Source: Candidatus Latescibacterota bacterium
GTDB taxonomy: Bacteria; Latescibacterota; UBA2968
Assembly: GCA_022821275.1 (NCBI GenBank)
Contig: JAJEDY010000007.1
Location: forward strand, 1 to 35,257
Length of the DNA: 35,257 bases
Direction of reading: 5' to 3'
The notes beneath the pieces were generated by a model. It made no database searches and was not told the origin of the DNA. It saw nothing but the letters and a program-made list of their open reading frames with translations. The translations under genes and the position numbers were made by a program. Every line of letters begins with the position of its first letter. The first letter of the stretch is position 1. Of this stretch, positions 6,883 to 15,540 are shown piece after piece.

Positions 6883-7821
6883 ATGGAAATGGAAGAGATG
6901 GCGCATCGGCCAAAGCGGTCTTTGAGTAGCTATTTTGGTATCGCGTTGAGGGGCGTGTGCATGGGGGCTGCCGATGTTGTGCCCGGCGTGTCGGGGGGCA
7001 CAATGGCGCTGATTACGGGGATTTATGAAGAGTTGATTCTTTCGATCCGGTCTTTTGATGCGCGATCTGCGCGGCTTCTGATTGGGTTGCGTATAAGAGC
7101 GTTGGTCAATTATGTGCGGTGGCCTTTTTTGTGCGCGCTTGTCGCGGGGATTCTCGTTGCGATTTTTTCACTGTCGCGCGCGATTACTTATTTGCTGGAG
7201 AATGAGCCTGTTTTTCTGTGGTCCTTTTTCTTTGGTCTGGTGCTGGCGTCTGTTTTTACGGTGGGGCGGCGCATCCCAAAGTGGAATTTGAGAATGTTTT
7301 TGGGTGCTGTTGGGGCAACGCTCGGTGCATATTTTCTGGTGGGGTTGGTGCCGGTCGAAATGCCGCACAGTCCACCGTATATTTTTTGTTCTGCTGTGGT
7401 TGCGATTTGCGCGATGATTTTGCCCGGTATTTCCGGGTCCTTTGTGCTGGTTTTGCTGGGGCAATATCCGTATCTTCTCAACGCAGTCAATACGCGCGAT
7501 CTGTTTACCATTGCACTTTTTGGTGCAGGTGCCATAGTTGGGCTGATGGCGTTTTCGCGCGTTCTGAACTGGTTTTTTCGGCATTATCACGATTTGACGA
7601 TTGCGCTGTTGACCGGGTTGATGCTGGGGTCGCTCAGGAAGATCTGGCCGTGGAAAGAGACGGTGGAGACGATGGTCAATCGGCACGGCGAGGTGGTGCC
7701 TCTCGTTCAGGTGAATGCGTTGCCCGAGGTGTGGTCGGGCGAGGTGATAGGGGCAATAGGACTCGCGCTTTTGGGCCTGGGCCTGGTGCTCGTTCTCGAG
7801 CGTCTGGCCGGGCGCAGGTAG
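6883..7821 (+). CDS. DUF368 membrane protein, polyprenyl-phosphate transporter family
   Basis: Integral membrane protein of 312 residues. DUF368 proteins have been implicated in moving undecaprenyl phosphate back across the cytoplasmic membrane for reuse in envelope synthesis; the role here follows from family membership. The N-terminal signature is clear: GVCMGAADVVPGVSGGTMALITGIYEE, and the internally related ICAMILPGISGSFVLVLLGQY marks the second inverted half. About eight hydrophobic segments follow, with a short hydrophilic insertion (ETVETMVNRHGEVVPLVQ) before the last helix. The frame is open from 6442, but ATG 6883 with GGGAGAG just upstream is the sensible start: the upstream part lacks family similarity and overlaps the divergent lipoprotein gene. 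Confidence 0.92.
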   Translation: MEMEEMAHRPKRSLSSYFGIALRGVCMGAADVVPGVSGGTMALITGIYEELILSIRSFDARSARLLIGLRIRALVNYVRWPFLCALVAGILVAIFSLSRAITYLLENEPVFLWSFFFGLVLASVFTVGRRIPKWNLRMFLGAVGATLGAYFLVGLVPVEMPHSPPYIFCSAVVAICAMILPGISGSFVLVLLGQYPYLLNAVNTRDLFTIALFGAGAIVGLMAFSRVLNWFFRHYHDLTIALLTGLMLGSLRKIWPWKETVETMVNRHGEVVPLVQVNALPEVWSGEVIGAIGLALLGLGLVLVLERLAGRR

Positions 7822-7828
7822 TTAGTTC

Positions 7829-7858
7829 TTGACAGGCGCGTATTTTGGAAAATACATT
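7829..7858 (+). promoter_or_regulatory. Promoter with embedded inverted repeat before the dehydrogenase gene
   Basis: TTGACA (7829-7834) and TACATT (7853-7858) are separated by 18 nt. The spacer contains GTATTTT-GG-AAAATAC (7840-7855), a perfect 7-bp inverted repeat overlapping the -10 element, which is typical placement for a repressor site. Confidence 0.45.
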
Positions 7859-7899
7859 GGCACGAGAATTTTTTTCATCCTTAAACTATCGAGGTAGAT

Positions 7900-8793
7900 A
7901 TGGCAAATTCAGATTATACAATTGGCGTGGTTGGCGTTGGTCGAATGGGCGCGAATATTGCGCGGCATCTCAACGACGAGGGATTTTCGGTCGAGGCGGT
8001 GTACGATATTCGCTCAGAGATCGCATCGGAACTTGCCAGCGAGTTGGGTTGTGAGGCGCATACGGAACTCGCGGGTGTGACGGCTGCTGCAGATTATATT
8101 ATTACGGTCGTGACAGATGACGCTGCGATGGGGACCATTTATGCCGAATCTGGCGATAGTCTGTTGCAGGGTGCTCAGGGCAAGGTTTTTATCAATTGTG
8201 CGACGATTACGCCACAGATTCACGTGGATGTCGAAGGCCTTGCAGAGCAGGCGGGGGCAAATAGTCTGGAAGGGTGCATGGCCAGCAGTATTACACAGGC
8301 GCGTGAAGGTACGCTGTATTTGATGTGCGGTGGTAAGCGCGCTGTTTTTGACCAGGCGAGTCCGATTCTCGAGTCTATGAGTACAAATTTGATCTATATC
8401 GGTGAAGCGGGGCAGGCCGCGCAGGTCAAGGCGCTCGTCAATATGGTTATGAATATCAATACCGCTGGCCTGGCAGAGGGGCTGGGGTTGGGTGCCGCAC
8501 TCGGCCTGGATTTGAATATGCTCATGGAGGTGTTTTCACAAACGGGGGCAAATTCTCGCGTGCTGGAGACCGATGGGGAAGATATGGTCATCCGCGATCA
8601 CGAATGTTATTTTTCCGCCGACCATGCAGCAAAAGATTCGGGGATTGCGCTTTCGCTCGCTCAGGACGCGGGTGTCAATCTTCCATTGGCAGAGGCGACA
8701 AAAGCCCAATTTGAGCTTTTGAAAGAGAAGGGCAAGGGCGATTTGGACAAATCGGGTGTTGCCGAGTTGACTTTCCCGGGGAGAGATGATTAG
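7900..8793 (+). CDS. NAD(P)-dependent dehydrogenase, 3-hydroxyisobutyrate dehydrogenase family
   Basis: Cytosolic oxidoreductase of the beta-hydroxyacid dehydrogenase family, which oxidises small beta-hydroxy acids or reduces the matching semialdehydes. The 297 residues match the family length. The Rossmann motif GVVGVGRMG is at residues 9-17. The catalytic lysine is in GQAAQVKALVNMVM, and the C-terminal helical dimerisation region ends KDSGIALSLAQDAGVNLPL. The substrate-binding segment usually reading D.PVSGG..GA is here EGCMASSITQAREGTL, so the usual double Gly is replaced and the substrate probably differs from hydroxyisobutyrate or tartronate semialdehyde. Acidic Asp36 (AVYDIRS) at the end of beta2 favours NAD over NADP. 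GAGG precedes ATG 7900. The M20 deacylase gene follows at once, suggesting a catabolic pair. Confidence 0.9.
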   Translation: MANSDYTIGVVGVGRMGANIARHLNDEGFSVEAVYDIRSEIASELASELGCEAHTELAGVTAAADYIITVVTDDAAMGTIYAESGDSLLQGAQGKVFINCATITPQIHVDVEGLAEQAGANSLEGCMASSITQAREGTLYLMCGGKRAVFDQASPILESMSTNLIYIGEAGQAAQVKALVNMVMNINTAGLAEGLGLGAALGLDLNMLMEVFSQTGANSRVLETDGEDMVIRDHECYFSADHAAKDSGIALSLAQDAGVNLPLAEATKAQFELLKEKGKGDLDKSGVAELTFPGRDD

Positions 8794-8796
8794 GTG

Positions 8797-9981
8797 ATGC
8801 AGACACGAGATCTCATAGCGGCTGTTGACCGGGAGTGGGTGGCTGATCGGACCCTGGAATTGGTCGATATATACAGCGTTACAATGGACGAAGCCGAGGT
8901 ATGCCGCGCGTATTGCGATATGATGCGCGGGGTTGGTCTGGAAGTGGATGTGCGGGAGGTTACGCCGGGGCGGAATAATCTCTACGCGCGTATCGCTGGG
9001 CATGGGGATGGTCCCTCCCTGATGCTCAATGGTCATCTCGATACCATTCCTGTTGGAGACTGTACGCCCGCTCGTCGCGAGGGCAACCGCGTGTACGGAC
9101 GGGGGGCGACCGATATGAAGGGGGGGATGGCTGCGGCTCTGGCTGCGGCCAAGGCGCTCATAGAAAGTGATGTGGCGTTGCGGGGCGATTTGTGGCTGAC
9201 GGCGGTTGTGGGACACGAGGAGATCGAGGCGCAAAAGGATGGGCCGCTGGCGCTGATTGCGGATCGCAATAGCGGCCGGATTGGCGGAGATCGGATTTTG
9301 ATTGTCGAGGGTCGGGACGCGCTGTGGGTGATGAGTATGGGGTCAATGGTTTTTACCATCACGCTTGAATCTGATGCTGGCGGCAAACACACGCAGTACG
9401 TGCCTTTTGCAGAGAATCCGATCCGCTTTGTGGGCGCGCTTATCGAGCGGATTCACGAGTATCAACTCGAGCTTGACTCGGGACCGGCTCACGCCCTTGC
9501 TGGCGCTGAACGGATTGATCTGGGTATTGTCATCGGGGGCGATTATTTTAATCGCACGCCTCTGCGTTGTACGCTGACCGGGACCCGGCGCTGGTTGCCG
9601 GGGCGCACTGCGCCACAGGTGTTGGCGGAGTTGGAAGATCTGGCGCGGCCATTTGCCGAGGCCGGGAAGTTGCGTCTGCAGGTTGAGATGGAGCACGAGC
9701 GCGAGCCTTTTGAGACCCGCGCCGACGATGCGGCAGTGCAGGCGGTGACCCGGGCGCATACACAGGTGACGGGCGGGGATGCGGAGCTGGTGGGGATGCG
9801 GATTGTGGGGGATGCCAATTTATACGTGCATGGGACGGGAGTGCCGACCTTTTATTACGGTCCCTCGAATGAGACGGCACACGCAGATGTGGAGTGGGTA
9901 GAGGTGGATCGGCTGGAGCGGGCAGCGCAGGTGTACGCTCTCTCTGCGGTTGGTTATTGTGGTGTTGTGGGAGAGAAATGA
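8797..9981 (+). CDS. M20 family metallo-deacylase (ArgE/DapE-like)
   Basis: Zinc-dependent hydrolase that removes acyl groups from amino acids or cleaves small peptides. The motifs are complete (numbered from ATG 8797): NGHLD gives His80 and Asp82, GRGATDMKGG gives Asp106, GHEEIE gives Glu141-Glu142 (general base and ligand), EGRD follows at about residue 170, and the last ligand is His in SNETAHADVEW. A dimerisation domain sits between about residues 180 and 295. In-frame GTG at 8794 directly after the upstream stop is an alternative start. The gene follows the dehydrogenase without a gap, so the two are translationally linked. The exact substrate cannot be told; the GARAD-type motif found in many ArgE/DapE relatives reads GRGATD here. 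Confidence 0.88.
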   Translation: MQTRDLIAAVDREWVADRTLELVDIYSVTMDEAEVCRAYCDMMRGVGLEVDVREVTPGRNNLYARIAGHGDGPSLMLNGHLDTIPVGDCTPARREGNRVYGRGATDMKGGMAAALAAAKALIESDVALRGDLWLTAVVGHEEIEAQKDGPLALIADRNSGRIGGDRILIVEGRDALWVMSMGSMVFTITLESDAGGKHTQYVPFAENPIRFVGALIERIHEYQLELDSGPAHALAGAERIDLGIVIGGDYFNRTPLRCTLTGTRRWLPGRTAPQVLAELEDLARPFAEAGKLRLQVEMEHEREPFETRADDAAVQAVTRAHTQVTGGDAELVGMRIVGDANLYVHGTGVPTFYYGPSNETAHADVEWVEVDRLERAAQVYALSAVGYCGVVGEK

Positions 9982-10010
9982 TAGAGGTTTAACGTTTCGT
10001 GCAAAAGACA

Positions 10011-10045
10011 AAAGGGGTGTACATCAGTGAGATGTACACCCCTTT
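10011..10045. terminator. Bidirectional terminator between convergent genes
   Basis: Perfect 15-bp stem 10011-10025 / 10031-10045 with loop AGTGA and T-rich ends on both strands. It serves the M20 gene on plus and the receiver-ATPase gene on minus. Confidence 0.9.
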
Positions 10046-10052
10046 TTTGCGG

Positions 10053-10904
10053 TTACCTATTCGTATCTTTTGGGAGGTCGAGGTATTTGACAAAGGCCAC
10101 TTCGTTGCGCGCTTCGTTGTAGATCAATTCGTCTGCGCTGGTTTTGACCATTAGCAGGCCAAAGCCGCCCGGGCGCAGGCCCCGGTTTTCTCTGATGCTC
10201 ATGTGGGCGATGGGATCGTCGGGGTTGTTGAGGGCCGCATGTTCGAGTTCATCCATGTCAAAACCCGATCCGGGATCTGCGATGCGAAACATGAGCATGC
10301 GTTCAAAGCGGAGAAATGCGATTCGGACCTTTTTGCTCGGGTCGAGTTGCCCGCCCCATTCAATGGCATTGGCGAGGAGTTCGTAGAATGACATCGCGAT
10401 GGTTTCGCGGAGGTCTTCGGGCAGACCGGCTTCTAATTGCATCACGAAATTGCGCATCCGTCCCGCTGATTTTTGATCGCAGGGCACCAGAAGTTCGACC
10501 CAGTTGGGGGTTGCCGATGTCACTTCGATAAATGTTTCCTGGTGGCCTGCGCTGAGGCCGTCCTGGACGAGGCGTGTCAATTCCTGGGGGTCTATGGGTT
10601 TTGAGATGTAGTGGTATGCCTGTTCTCGGATTGCTTTGAGGAGGGTGTCCGAGGTGTCGTCGGAGGTCATGACGATGACTGGCGGGGGTGAGGGCAGGGT
10701 TTTTATTTCCGACAACAATTCCAAACCGTTGAGTCCGGGCATCCATATATCTGTAAGCAGCAAGTCGAATGGCGTTGTGGCGATTCGGTCATAAGCCTTT
10801 TTTCCATCGGTGACTGTTTCTGTTGTGTACCCGGCGTCTTCGAGTATGGCTTCTACCAGCACTCTGGTTGGGCCGTCGTCTTCAGCAATTAATATTTTGG
10901 ACAT
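10053..10904 (-). CDS. Receiver domain fused to RsbW-like serine kinase/ATPase domain
   Basis: Two-domain signalling protein. The receiver domain (residues 3-118 from ATG 10904) is complete, with acidic pocket IAEDD, phospho-acceptor Asp52 (LLLTDIWMPGLNG), the Thr of VMTSDD and Lys of YISKPI. Residues about 130-280 form a HATPase_c_2 domain of the anti-sigma/serine kinase type: YELLANAIEWGG (N box), IADPGSGFD (G1) and GLRPGGFGLLMVK (G2). RsbW-like kinases phosphorylate STAS antagonists, so phosphorylation of the receiver probably switches the kinase. A STAS partner is encoded nearby at 15022. An alternative start is TTG 10922, overlapping the upstream stop as TTGA. It is the second gene of an operon with the pseudo-receiver/Hpt gene. 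Confidence 0.9.
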   Translation of the reverse strand: MSKILIAEDDGPTRVLVEAILEDAGYTTETVTDGKKAYDRIATTPFDLLLTDIWMPGLNGLELLSEIKTLPSPPPVIVMTSDDTSDTLLKAIREQAYHYISKPIDPQELTRLVQDGLSAGHQETFIEVTSATPNWVELLVPCDQKSAGRMRNFVMQLEAGLPEDLRETIAMSFYELLANAIEWGGQLDPSKKVRIAFLRFERMLMFRIADPGSGFDMDELEHAALNNPDDPIAHMSIRENRGLRPGGFGLLMVKTSADELIYNEARNEVAFVKYLDLPKDTNR

Positions 10905-10918
10905 GTTTGGTACCCGGT

Positions 10919-11617
10919 TCAAAAGGATAAGGTGAGTTCTTTGAGTGCGTTTTGAACTGCGGATAACTCGCGTTCGAGCGTTTGGCAGGTCTCGGGAGCC
11001 AGGCTCAAGTTGTTCGATTTTCCCATTTGCTCAAGTGCAAAAGCTGTTTCATATGCTGCACTGGCATCAAAATTGGCTACGGAACCCTTCAGCGCGTGGG
11101 CCGCCTGACGCAGGTCTTCGGGCGATTGCTGGTCAATTGCCCGGTGCAATGCGGCGATCTGGTCGGGTAGTTCTTCGGTGAAAATATCTACCATTTTTTT
11201 CAGAATTTGCTTTCTTCCACCTACCCGTGTCATGATGCGATCGATGTCAATAGGAGATGTTTGGACGTTTTCGGGCTGCACATTCAGATTTTGCAGGACG
11301 GCAACGAGTTGGTCTGCGCGGATAGGACGGATTAGCGTTGCTGCGGCACCTGCATTGAGACAGGGTTGATCGTATTGTTCGTGTGATACGAGACCGATGA
11401 TGGGGATGCCCGATTGTGCTCGCGCAATTTGCTGTTCAATATTTTCACACTCATCTATGTCGATCATCGCGAACTGATAGGATAGGGCTTTTTCAGGCCG
11501 TTCGGAGACCGATACAACCCGATAGCCCTTTTGCTCGAGTAGCACGTGGAGCAAGTGGCGATGGATGGGGTTGCGGTCTATGATGAGTGCGTTACAAGAA
11601 GTTGGGAGATGGGCCAT
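10919..11617 (-). CDS. Receiver-like domain fused to Hpt phosphotransfer domain
   Basis: Numbered from ATG 11617 (GGAG upstream), residues 8-108 are receiver-like. Asp53 (AMIDIDE) may fill the phospho-acceptor place, but the conserved Lys is Arg (LIRPIR), the Thr/Ser strand reads GLVSHEQ and the acidic pair is Asp-Arg (LIIDRN), so it is probably a poor or inactive receiver. Residues about 125-230 form an Hpt four-helix bundle with the canonical motif AAHALKGSVANF, giving phosphorylatable His174. The protein could carry phosphate from the hybrid kinase at 12114, whose own C-terminal Hpt-like region has no histidine. A longer start at GTG 11644 reaches into a dispersed repeat and is less likely. 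The gene overlaps the next one (receiver-RsbW) if that uses its TTG start. Confidence 0.85.
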   Translation of the reverse strand: MAHLPTSCNALIIDRNPIHRHLLHVLLEQKGYRVVSVSERPEKALSYQFAMIDIDECENIEQQIARAQSGIPIIGLVSHEQYDQPCLNAGAAATLIRPIRADQLVAVLQNLNVQPENVQTSPIDIDRIMTRVGGRKQILKKMVDIFTEELPDQIAALHRAIDQQSPEDLRQAAHALKGSVANFDASAAYETAFALEQMGKSNNLSLAPETCQTLERELSAVQNALKELTLSF

Positions 11618-11640
11618 CGAATCCGACTCCAGGAATGTAT

Positions 11641-11670
11641 CCACAGATGAACGCAGATAAACGCAGATGA
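11641..11670. repeat. Dispersed CAGATGAACGC-type repeat, copy 2
   Basis: Three units, CACAGATGAA / CGCAGATAAA / CGCAGATGAA, in the divergent region between the Hpt gene and the small membrane protein gene. It matches the copies at 6840-6870 and 20385-20413. The rest of the 11671-11865 gap presumably holds the divergent promoters, but I could not single one out with confidence. Confidence 0.8.
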
Positions 11671-11865
11671 AAACCCAAAAAGGTCATTCGCATAATAGGT
11701 ACAACAGATTGGCTATTTATGTCAACCACAAATGTTTGGGCTTGTGGGGTGGCGCGAACCAATAGGGAGAAGAAGATTTTTGATTGACTTCTGTTTTTGT
11801 GTTTGCAATCTTAATGGCAAACAGGTTCTCCACAATTGCTATTCCGATGGTATCAGGAGGTGTGT

Positions 11866-12105
11866 ATGGATCTCAAAGATTTGGACCGTATCCACAAGGA
11901 ACAGGCAGAAAGACAAAAGTTCAAAAGCATTCTTCACCGTTTTGAAGAGGGGAATAATTTGAGGAATGGGTTTATTGTCATTGCCATTGTGATTGCCCTG
12001 GTGATTGTGATTTACGGTTTGAAAGAAATGAATTTTCTCTTTGAATCTATTCCGGGCGGTGACCCGGTAGAACAGGTAACACCCCGGGAAACAGAGGGTG
12101 AATAA
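11866..12105 (+). CDS. Small single-pass membrane protein
   Basis: The 79-residue protein starts at ATG 11866 with a strong AGGAGGTG site. It has a charged N-terminal helix (DLDRIHKEQAERQKFKSIL), one transmembrane segment (FIVIAIVIALVIVIYGL, about residues 36-52) and a short acidic, Pro-containing tail predicted to be outside. It is not a recognised family. It lies 8 bp upstream of the hybrid kinase gene in the same direction, so it may be an accessory or membrane tether for that kinase, which has no membrane helix of its own. That role is inference from position. Confidence 0.75.
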   Translation: MDLKDLDRIHKEQAERQKFKSILHRFEEGNNLRNGFIVIAIVIALVIVIYGLKEMNFLFESIPGGDPVEQVTPRETEGE

Positions 12106-12113
12106 AATTTTCC

Positions 12114-15008
12114 ATGGGTAAACGCGATACACATACGATTGATTCTACTGGTGGTTTTCAACAGATTCGGGATGCGTTAGACGCATTGCAGCGGAGTGAA
12201 GAGCGTCTTACACACGCGCTCGAAGCCGGTGGGATTGGTCTGTTTGATTGGGATATCCAGAACGATAGCGCCGTGTGTACAGATCGGTATTTCGATCTTT
12301 TTGGTTTTCCGCCACGAGATACAATGGTCTCTGAGGCCGAGTGGTTGGCGTGTGTTTATCCAGATGATCGCGATCGCGCACAGAAGGAGGTCAGACAAGC
12401 CCTTGAAGGACGCGCTCCTTATGATACTGAATATCGAATCGTGCATGCCGGTGGCGAGGTGAGATGGGTCAGTAGTAAAGCCAAAATTTTTTTTGATGCG
12501 GGTGAAGAAGTGCCGGTCCGGATGATTGGTGCGGTAGCCGATATTACCGGGCAGAAGCAGGCAGAAGGTGCGCTTGGCGAGCAGGTGGCTTTTCAGAACG
12601 CGCTTATACAGGTCAGTCGCGCCGTGCAACAGATGACGCGGCCAGAGCATCTCGAGGTGGTTGTGCGCGTATTTAGAGAACAGTTGCTGGCTCTTGATGT
12701 ATCAGTTGTCGCCATTGCCGTGCATCGGTTGCTCAATCCCGAAACGTACACGTTTGAGTCGTACGAGGTAATGCCTTCAGGACAGATCAATCGTCTGGTG
12801 CGCGATTTGCCGAATGTTTATCGGATGTGGCGACAGCAGAAAACAATCTACCGCGAAAATCTCAAAAAAGATATGGGCGGATTGACAACCGTAGGACTGG
12901 AGGGCATGTCTACGCGGTATGGGGTTGAGATTCGGTGCATCCTCGATATCCCTCATGCGCGGGGCACACTGGCTTTGTTGAGTGATAAGATTTCTGCTTT
13001 TTCAGAGGCCGAAGTTCTGTTTTTGGAAAGTATTGCAGAACAGGTCTCGATGGGTATTACCCGCTTAGATGATCTCGAGCGCCTCGAAGCGCAGAACAAA
13101 GAGCTTGAAAATGCCCGCTTGGCAGCTGAAGCAGCAAATCAAGCTAAGAGCCAATTTTTGGCCAATATGAGCCACGAGATTCGCACGCCGATGAATGGCA
13201 TTATGGGGATGATTGAATTGCTCGGCAATACCGAATTGACAGAGCGGCAAAAAGAATACGCAGATCTCGCTTATAATTCGGCAGATACGTTGCTGGTGTT
13301 GCTCAACGATATCCTCGATCTGTCCAAGGTGGAGGCCGGTAAGCTCGAATTGGAAAGCATTCCGTTCGCGCTGAGAGATACGCTTGGCGATACGTTGCAA
13401 ACCCTGGCTGTTCGGGCGAGTGAAAAGGGGCTTGAATTGACCTATCGGATTGCGCCAGAGGTTCCCGACGACCTGATAGGCGATCCCATTCGCCTGAGAC
13501 AAGTCGTCGTCAACCTGGTGGGCAATGCCATCAAATTTACAGAACGGGGAAATGTAGATATCGATGTTGACCTGATCGAGATGCGCGAGGAGGACGCAAA
13601 AATGCGATTTGAGGTGCGCGATACAGGTATCGGTATCCCATTACAGGTACAACAACAGATATTCAGTGCGTTTGATCAGGCCGACAGTTCAACGACGCGG
13701 CAATATGGCGGCACGGGTCTCGGTTTGACCATTTCTGCCCAATTGGTCGAGCTGATGGGGGGAAAACTCGATGTGAAAAGCGAACTGGATAAGGGCAGTA
13801 TTTTCTTTTTTGAAGCCAGTTTTGCGCGTCGGACCAACGGTGTGTTGTACCGAGATGTTTTGCCCGATACATTGCACGGCATGCCCGTACTGGTCGTTGA
13901 TGATAACAATACCAATCGGGTGATTTTTGAAGAGATGTTGTCCTGCCATGGTTTGAAACCCGCTCTGGCCGAGAATGGTCAGATAGCATTGGAAGAGTTG
14001 CTGCGCGCACAACGGGCAGGCAGCCCATATCCACTGGTTCTGCTCGACGCGGAAATGCCGGTTATGGACGGTTACGCGCTCGCAAGGCAGATTGCCGCTG
14101 ATGCAACGCTGCAATACACGCGTGTGGTGGTGTTGACTTCTGCTGGTCGCCCGGATGTGGCTTCTACCAGAGAAATGCTGGCCGGGCACCTGTCCAAGCC
14201 CATCAAGCAATCCGATCTTTTTAATTTGATCGCTGGCATATTTGAGGAATCTGTGTCAGATGCTTTGGGGACGGACGATATTGTAACCGATAAGGCGCAG
14301 ACATCTCTGCACATTTTATTGGCCGAAGACGGTCTGGTCAACCAGCGCGTCGCCATTGATATGTTACACCAGCGCGGTCACACAGTCGTTGTGGCAAATA
14401 ATGGTGTGGAGGCTCTGGAAGCACTTGATAAAGACGATTCCTTTGATCTGGTGTTGATGGATGTACAAATGCCCGAAATGGATGGTCTTGAAGCCACCAA
14501 AGAAATTCGCAAGCGAGAAAAGGTGTCGGGAGGGCATATTCGCATTGTTGCGATGACAGCCGATGTGATGAAGGGCGACCGCGAGCTTTGCATAGCGGCC
14601 GGGATGGACGGATTTGTCGCCAAACCACTTCGGTCTCGCTTCCTTTACGAGGTGGTGGAAGCGACGGGTCCCGCCTCGCATCAGACGCTCGATTGGGGGG
14701 CATCATTGCAACATGTTGGTGGAGATGAAGCACTTCTCGTGCGGTTAGCCGAGATGTTTTTAGAAACGAGGGGCGATTTGATGAGCCTGCTCAAAGACAC
14801 AGAAACGCTTCGCCGGGGCGCGCGTGAATTAAAAGAAAATGCCGAATTGTTTTACGCGAATGACCTGAGGGAAGTTGCCGCGAAAGTTGAAGCGTTGGCA
14901 AAGGATGAAAATTGGTCAGGTGCTGAGCGCCTTATGGAAGATTTAAGAGCACAGGTAGAATCTCTTGCAGCCGCGCTTGAGGTGCGAGGAGATTTGGGTC
15001 ACAAATAG
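12114..15008 (+). CDS. Hybrid sensor histidine kinase: PAS-GAF-HisKA-HATPase-REC-REC-degenerate Hpt
   Basis: Soluble 964-residue hybrid kinase. In order: a PAS_3 domain (about 25-150, [23 protein letters not shown] to [12 protein letters not shown]), a GAF domain (about 155-320), a short coiled coil, HisKA with His354 ([15 protein letters not shown]), HATPase ([29 protein letters not shown]), REC1 with Asp645 ([11 protein letters not shown]) and REC2 with Asp783 ([11 protein letters not shown]). The last 100 residues align with an Hpt domain, but the active-site motif reads [12 protein letters not shown], so Arg904 stands where the phosphorylated His should be. The relay must therefore use a separate Hpt protein, and one is encoded divergently at 10919-11617. 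Without a transmembrane segment it probably senses a cytosolic signal or acts with the small membrane protein just upstream. The ribosome site before ATG 12114 is weak. Confidence 0.93.
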   Translation: MGKRDTHTIDSTGGFQQIRDALDALQRSEERLTHALEAGGIGLFDWDIQNDSAVCTDRYFDLFGFPPRDTMVSEAEWLACVYPDDRDRAQKEVRQALEGRAPYDTEYRIVHAGGEVRWVSSKAKIFFDAGEEVPVRMIGAVADITGQKQAEGALGEQVAFQNALIQVSRAVQQMTRPEHLEVVVRVFREQLLALDVSVVAIAVHRLLNPETYTFESYEVMPSGQINRLVRDLPNVYRMWRQQKTIYRENLKKDMGGLTTVGLEGMSTRYGVEIRCILDIPHARGTLALLSDKISAFSEAEVLFLESIAEQVSMGITRLDDLERLEAQNKELENARLAAEAANQAKSQFLANMSHEIRTPMNGIMGMIELLGNTELTERQKEYADLAYNSADTLLVLLNDILDLSKVEAGKLELESIPFALRDTLGDTLQTLAVRASEKGLELTYRIAPEVPDDLIGDPIRLRQVVVNLVGNAIKFTERGNVDIDVDLIEMREEDAKMRFEVRDTGIGIPLQVQQQIFSAFDQADSSTTRQYGGTGLGLTISAQLVELMGGKLDVKSELDKGSIFFFEASFARRTNGVLYRDVLPDTLHGMPVLVVDDNNTNRVIFEEMLSCHGLKPALAENGQIALEELLRAQRAGSPYPLVLLDAEMPVMDGYALARQIAADATLQYTRVVVLTSAGRPDVASTREMLAGHLSKPIKQSDLFNLIAGIFEESVSDALGTDDIVTDKAQTSLHILLAEDGLVNQRVAIDMLHQRGHTVVVANNGVEALEALDKDDSFDLVLMDVQMPEMDGLEATKEIRKREKVSGGHIRIVAMTADVMKGDRELCIAAGMDGFVAKPLRSRFLYEVVEATGPASHQTLDWGASLQHVGGDEALLVRLAEMFLETRGDLMSLLKDTETLRRGARELKENAELFYANDLREVAAKVEALAKDENWSGAERLMEDLRAQVESLAAALEVRGDLGHK

Positions 15009-15021
15009 GAAGGAAAACAGG

Positions 15022-15366
15022 ATGGCTTTTGAAGAAACAATGCAGGGGAATATTCGCATTATAAAGCTCGACGGTCAGGTGACAGACCGCGAGATGTCGG
15101 CGTTGGCCGATTATGTAACTGAATTTCTCGAAGAGAATAATGGAATGAAGGTGGTTTTAGATTTGGGACAGGTGCGGTGGTTAAACAGCATGGCATTTGG
15201 GGTTTTGACCGCGCTTTTGCAGCGTTTGCGCAAGTCTAACGGCGATTTGAAACTCGCCAATGCCCACGATCATGTGATCAGCGTTTTTGTGCAGACGCAG
15301 TTGATTAAAATTTTCGATCTTCACAATTCCGTAGATGAGGCTGTTGCGGCATTTCAGGCGGCGTGA
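15022..15366 (+). CDS. STAS-domain anti-anti-sigma factor-like protein
   Basis: The 114-residue single STAS domain resembles SpoIIAA/RsbV. Such proteins bind and inhibit an RsbW-type kinase until phosphorylated on a conserved serine. The key segment is VVLDLGQVRWLNSMAFGVL, placing the likely phospho-serine at Ser56; the preceding residue is Asn where many have Asp. The N-terminus (NIRIIKLDGQVTDREMSAL) and the end (DLHNSVDEAVAAF) fit the family. ATG 15022 has AGGAAGG upstream and the gene follows the hybrid kinase stop by 13 bp, so they share a transcript. The likely partner kinase is the receiver-RsbW protein at 10053-10904. No sigma factor gene is visible in the window. Confidence 0.9.
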   Translation: MAFEETMQGNIRIIKLDGQVTDREMSALADYVTEFLEENNGMKVVLDLGQVRWLNSMAFGVLTALLQRLRKSNGDLKLANAHDHVISVFVQTQLIKIFDLHNSVDEAVAAFQAA

Positions 15367-15375
15367 ATCTTTTTC

Positions 15376-15403
15376 TTGCCTGAGAATGAAATTGTGGTAT
15401 TTT
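15376..15403 (+). promoter_or_regulatory. Candidate promoter for tRNA-Pro
   Basis: TTGCCT (15376-15381), a 16-nt spacer and TATTTT (15398-15403), about 18 nt before the tRNA 5' end. Confidence 0.35.
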
Positions 15404-15421
15404 TTTTAGACATATAGCAAA

Positions 15422-15498
15422 CGGGGCGTGGCTCAGCCCGGTAGAGCGCCTGCTTCGGGAGCAGGAGGCCGGAGGTTCAAATCCTCTCGCCCCGACCA
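15422..15498 (+). tRNA. tRNA-Pro (anticodon CGG)
   Basis: Full 77-nt cloverleaf with encoded CCA. Acceptor stem CGGGGCG (15422-15428) pairs with CGCCCCG (15488-15494), then A and CCA (15496-15498). The D arm is GCTC...GAGC. The anticodon arm is CCTGC-TTCGGGA-GCAGG with anticodon CGG, reading CCG proline codons. The T loop is TTCAAAT. Confidence 0.97.
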
Positions 15499-15506
15499 AT
15501 AGATTT

Positions 15507-15540
15507 AAGGGGTTGTTTTTATAACGCGACCCCTTTTTTA
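15507..15540 (+). terminator. Terminator downstream of tRNA-Pro
   Basis: AAGGGGT (15507-15513) pairs with ACCCCTT (15529-15535), followed by T residues. It overlaps the stop codon of the convergent histidine kinase gene. Confidence 0.75.

Noticed and set aside
7218-7832. A 204-residue open frame overlapping the DUF368 gene
   Set aside because: It is a shadow of a clear membrane-protein gene in another frame; its Cys/Gly-rich composition reflects the overlapped codons.
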